From Clavelina lepadiformis (Eukaryota > Chordata > Ascidiacea > Aplousobranchia > Clavelinidae): DNA of 64,000 nucleotides. Shown piece after piece: positions 63,386 through 64,000 of this stretch. The position numbers and the translations under genes were made by a program. The number at the start of each line of letters is the position of its first letter. Position 1 is the first letter of the stretch. The notes under the pieces are model-generated. The model saw only the letters and a program-made list of their open reading frames with translations, had not been told where the DNA came from and ran no database searches. The stretch covers positions 15,631,501-15,695,500 of the forward strand of contig NC_135245.1 of NCBI RefSeq assembly GCF_947623445.1. Reading direction: 5' to 3'.

Positions 63386-64000
63386 GTATTTGAAACTACT
63401 TACCTCAGAGGTTAAAGGTTATGTTGCAACGAAAAGTTGAACTACGTCATTTCTTTCGACAAATATTTACATTGCATTTAAGTCAAACTTTGGCGTTAAG
63501 TATAGCACAACAAACGAGCGAAGTTATACGTAAATATAGATTATTGTTTGAATGCAATATCAAGGAACTTTGTATGTTTTACCACATATAGTGAAATGTA
63601 TAGCCCGTTAGTGATTTGTGTTTGGATATTCTTGACCAACTGAGGCAAAAATAGACCCTTATTTAGGCTAAACCACATTCTAACACTTTTTAGCTGAAAG
63701 CTTACAAGATTAGGTGATTCGATTGATGGATTGATTTGAATCGCTTTTAAACAGCAAATTGGCTGAGCAAACAACACACCTCAGTTGTTTGAATGCTTTG
63801 CTTCACTATAGGCTAGACTAACCTAGACTAGACCTAAACCTTGACTAGACTAGAGTAGACTAACCAATCAGATAGATAAAATAAGGAATACATTACTTTT
63901 AGACTCGGGTAATGTTTCTACATTTGTTCGATCTTTTATGCAGTTATAGTTAGGGTTATGATTTTAGGGCAAAAGTAGAAGTCCCGTGATTTCTACTCAA
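63386..64000. other. Intron of the SLC13 gene at the right edge
   Basis: The frame of exon 8 ends at a GTATTT donor, and no further SLC13 exon was seen before the edge. Near 63812-63862 there is a short run of CTAGACT/CTAGAGT-type tandem words. Confidence 0.6.

Overview
The window is eukaryotic DNA, AT-rich and intron-rich, with GT..AG introns mostly of about 60 to 1500 bases. It carries compact, apparently single-copy orthologues of chordate genes: a CRALBP-like gene, phospholipase B1, SKA1, SLC22A18, MAP2K5, TADA2A, INTS8, CIMIP2 and SLC13. This mix of vertebrate-like protein families in a small, transposon-littered genome best fits a solitary tunicate of the Ciona type. That assignment is inference from gene content and style, not a database match. 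Every gene model below was built by hand from splice signals, reading-frame continuity and recalled family motifs.

Layout. 1-8840: five internal exons of a CRAL-TRIO (CRALBP/RLBP1-like) gene on + (2231-4671); its first and last exons were not found, and a TA-flanked MITE (4776-5519) lies just downstream. 8844-12428 (-): complete single-domain phospholipase B1 with signal peptide and C-terminal membrane anchor. 12888-14275: internally deleted pogo/Tigger-like DNA transposon with TIRs, TA target duplication, a transposase C-terminal fragment and a perfect hairpin at the break. 14300-18000: repeats (tRNA-like SINE head, mosaic repeat, a MITE made of GACTTGAGTC-like words). 18029-20906 (+): SKA1, with a 451-bp Tigger-like MITE in intron 1. 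22280-25656 (-): SLC22A18-like transporter. 27036-30911 (-): MAP2K5 (MEK5), with a hAT MITE and a second Tigger-like MITE in its introns. 33851-37618 (-): TADA2A. 37620-43970: gene-poor, holding a hAT MITE with a perfect 8-bp target duplication, a possible solo LTR and a large foldback element (41236-42196). 43977-50519 (+): complete 17-exon INTS8. 52782-55506 (+): CIMIP2/FAM166-type ciliary microtubule inner protein. 55507-60276: mostly non-coding, with one orphan terminal exon on the minus strand. 60277 to about 63385 (+): SLC13-type sodium/anion cotransporter, running off the right edge.

The genes share no obvious pathway. They mix housekeeping functions (kinetochore, Integrator, SAGA/ATAC adaptor, MEK5 signalling) with membrane or tissue functions (retinoid carrier, brush-border-type lipase, two transporters, axoneme). 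TADA2A, MAP2K5 and SLC22A18 lie head to tail on the minus strand, but gaps of 1.4-2.9 kb argue against a tunicate operon. SKA1 and SLC22A18 are convergent. I see no clearly new functional system. The most distinctive structures are the transposons: the pogo-like element with motif-bearing subterminal repeats and hairpin junction, and the CCATTCGAATGG-rich foldback element.
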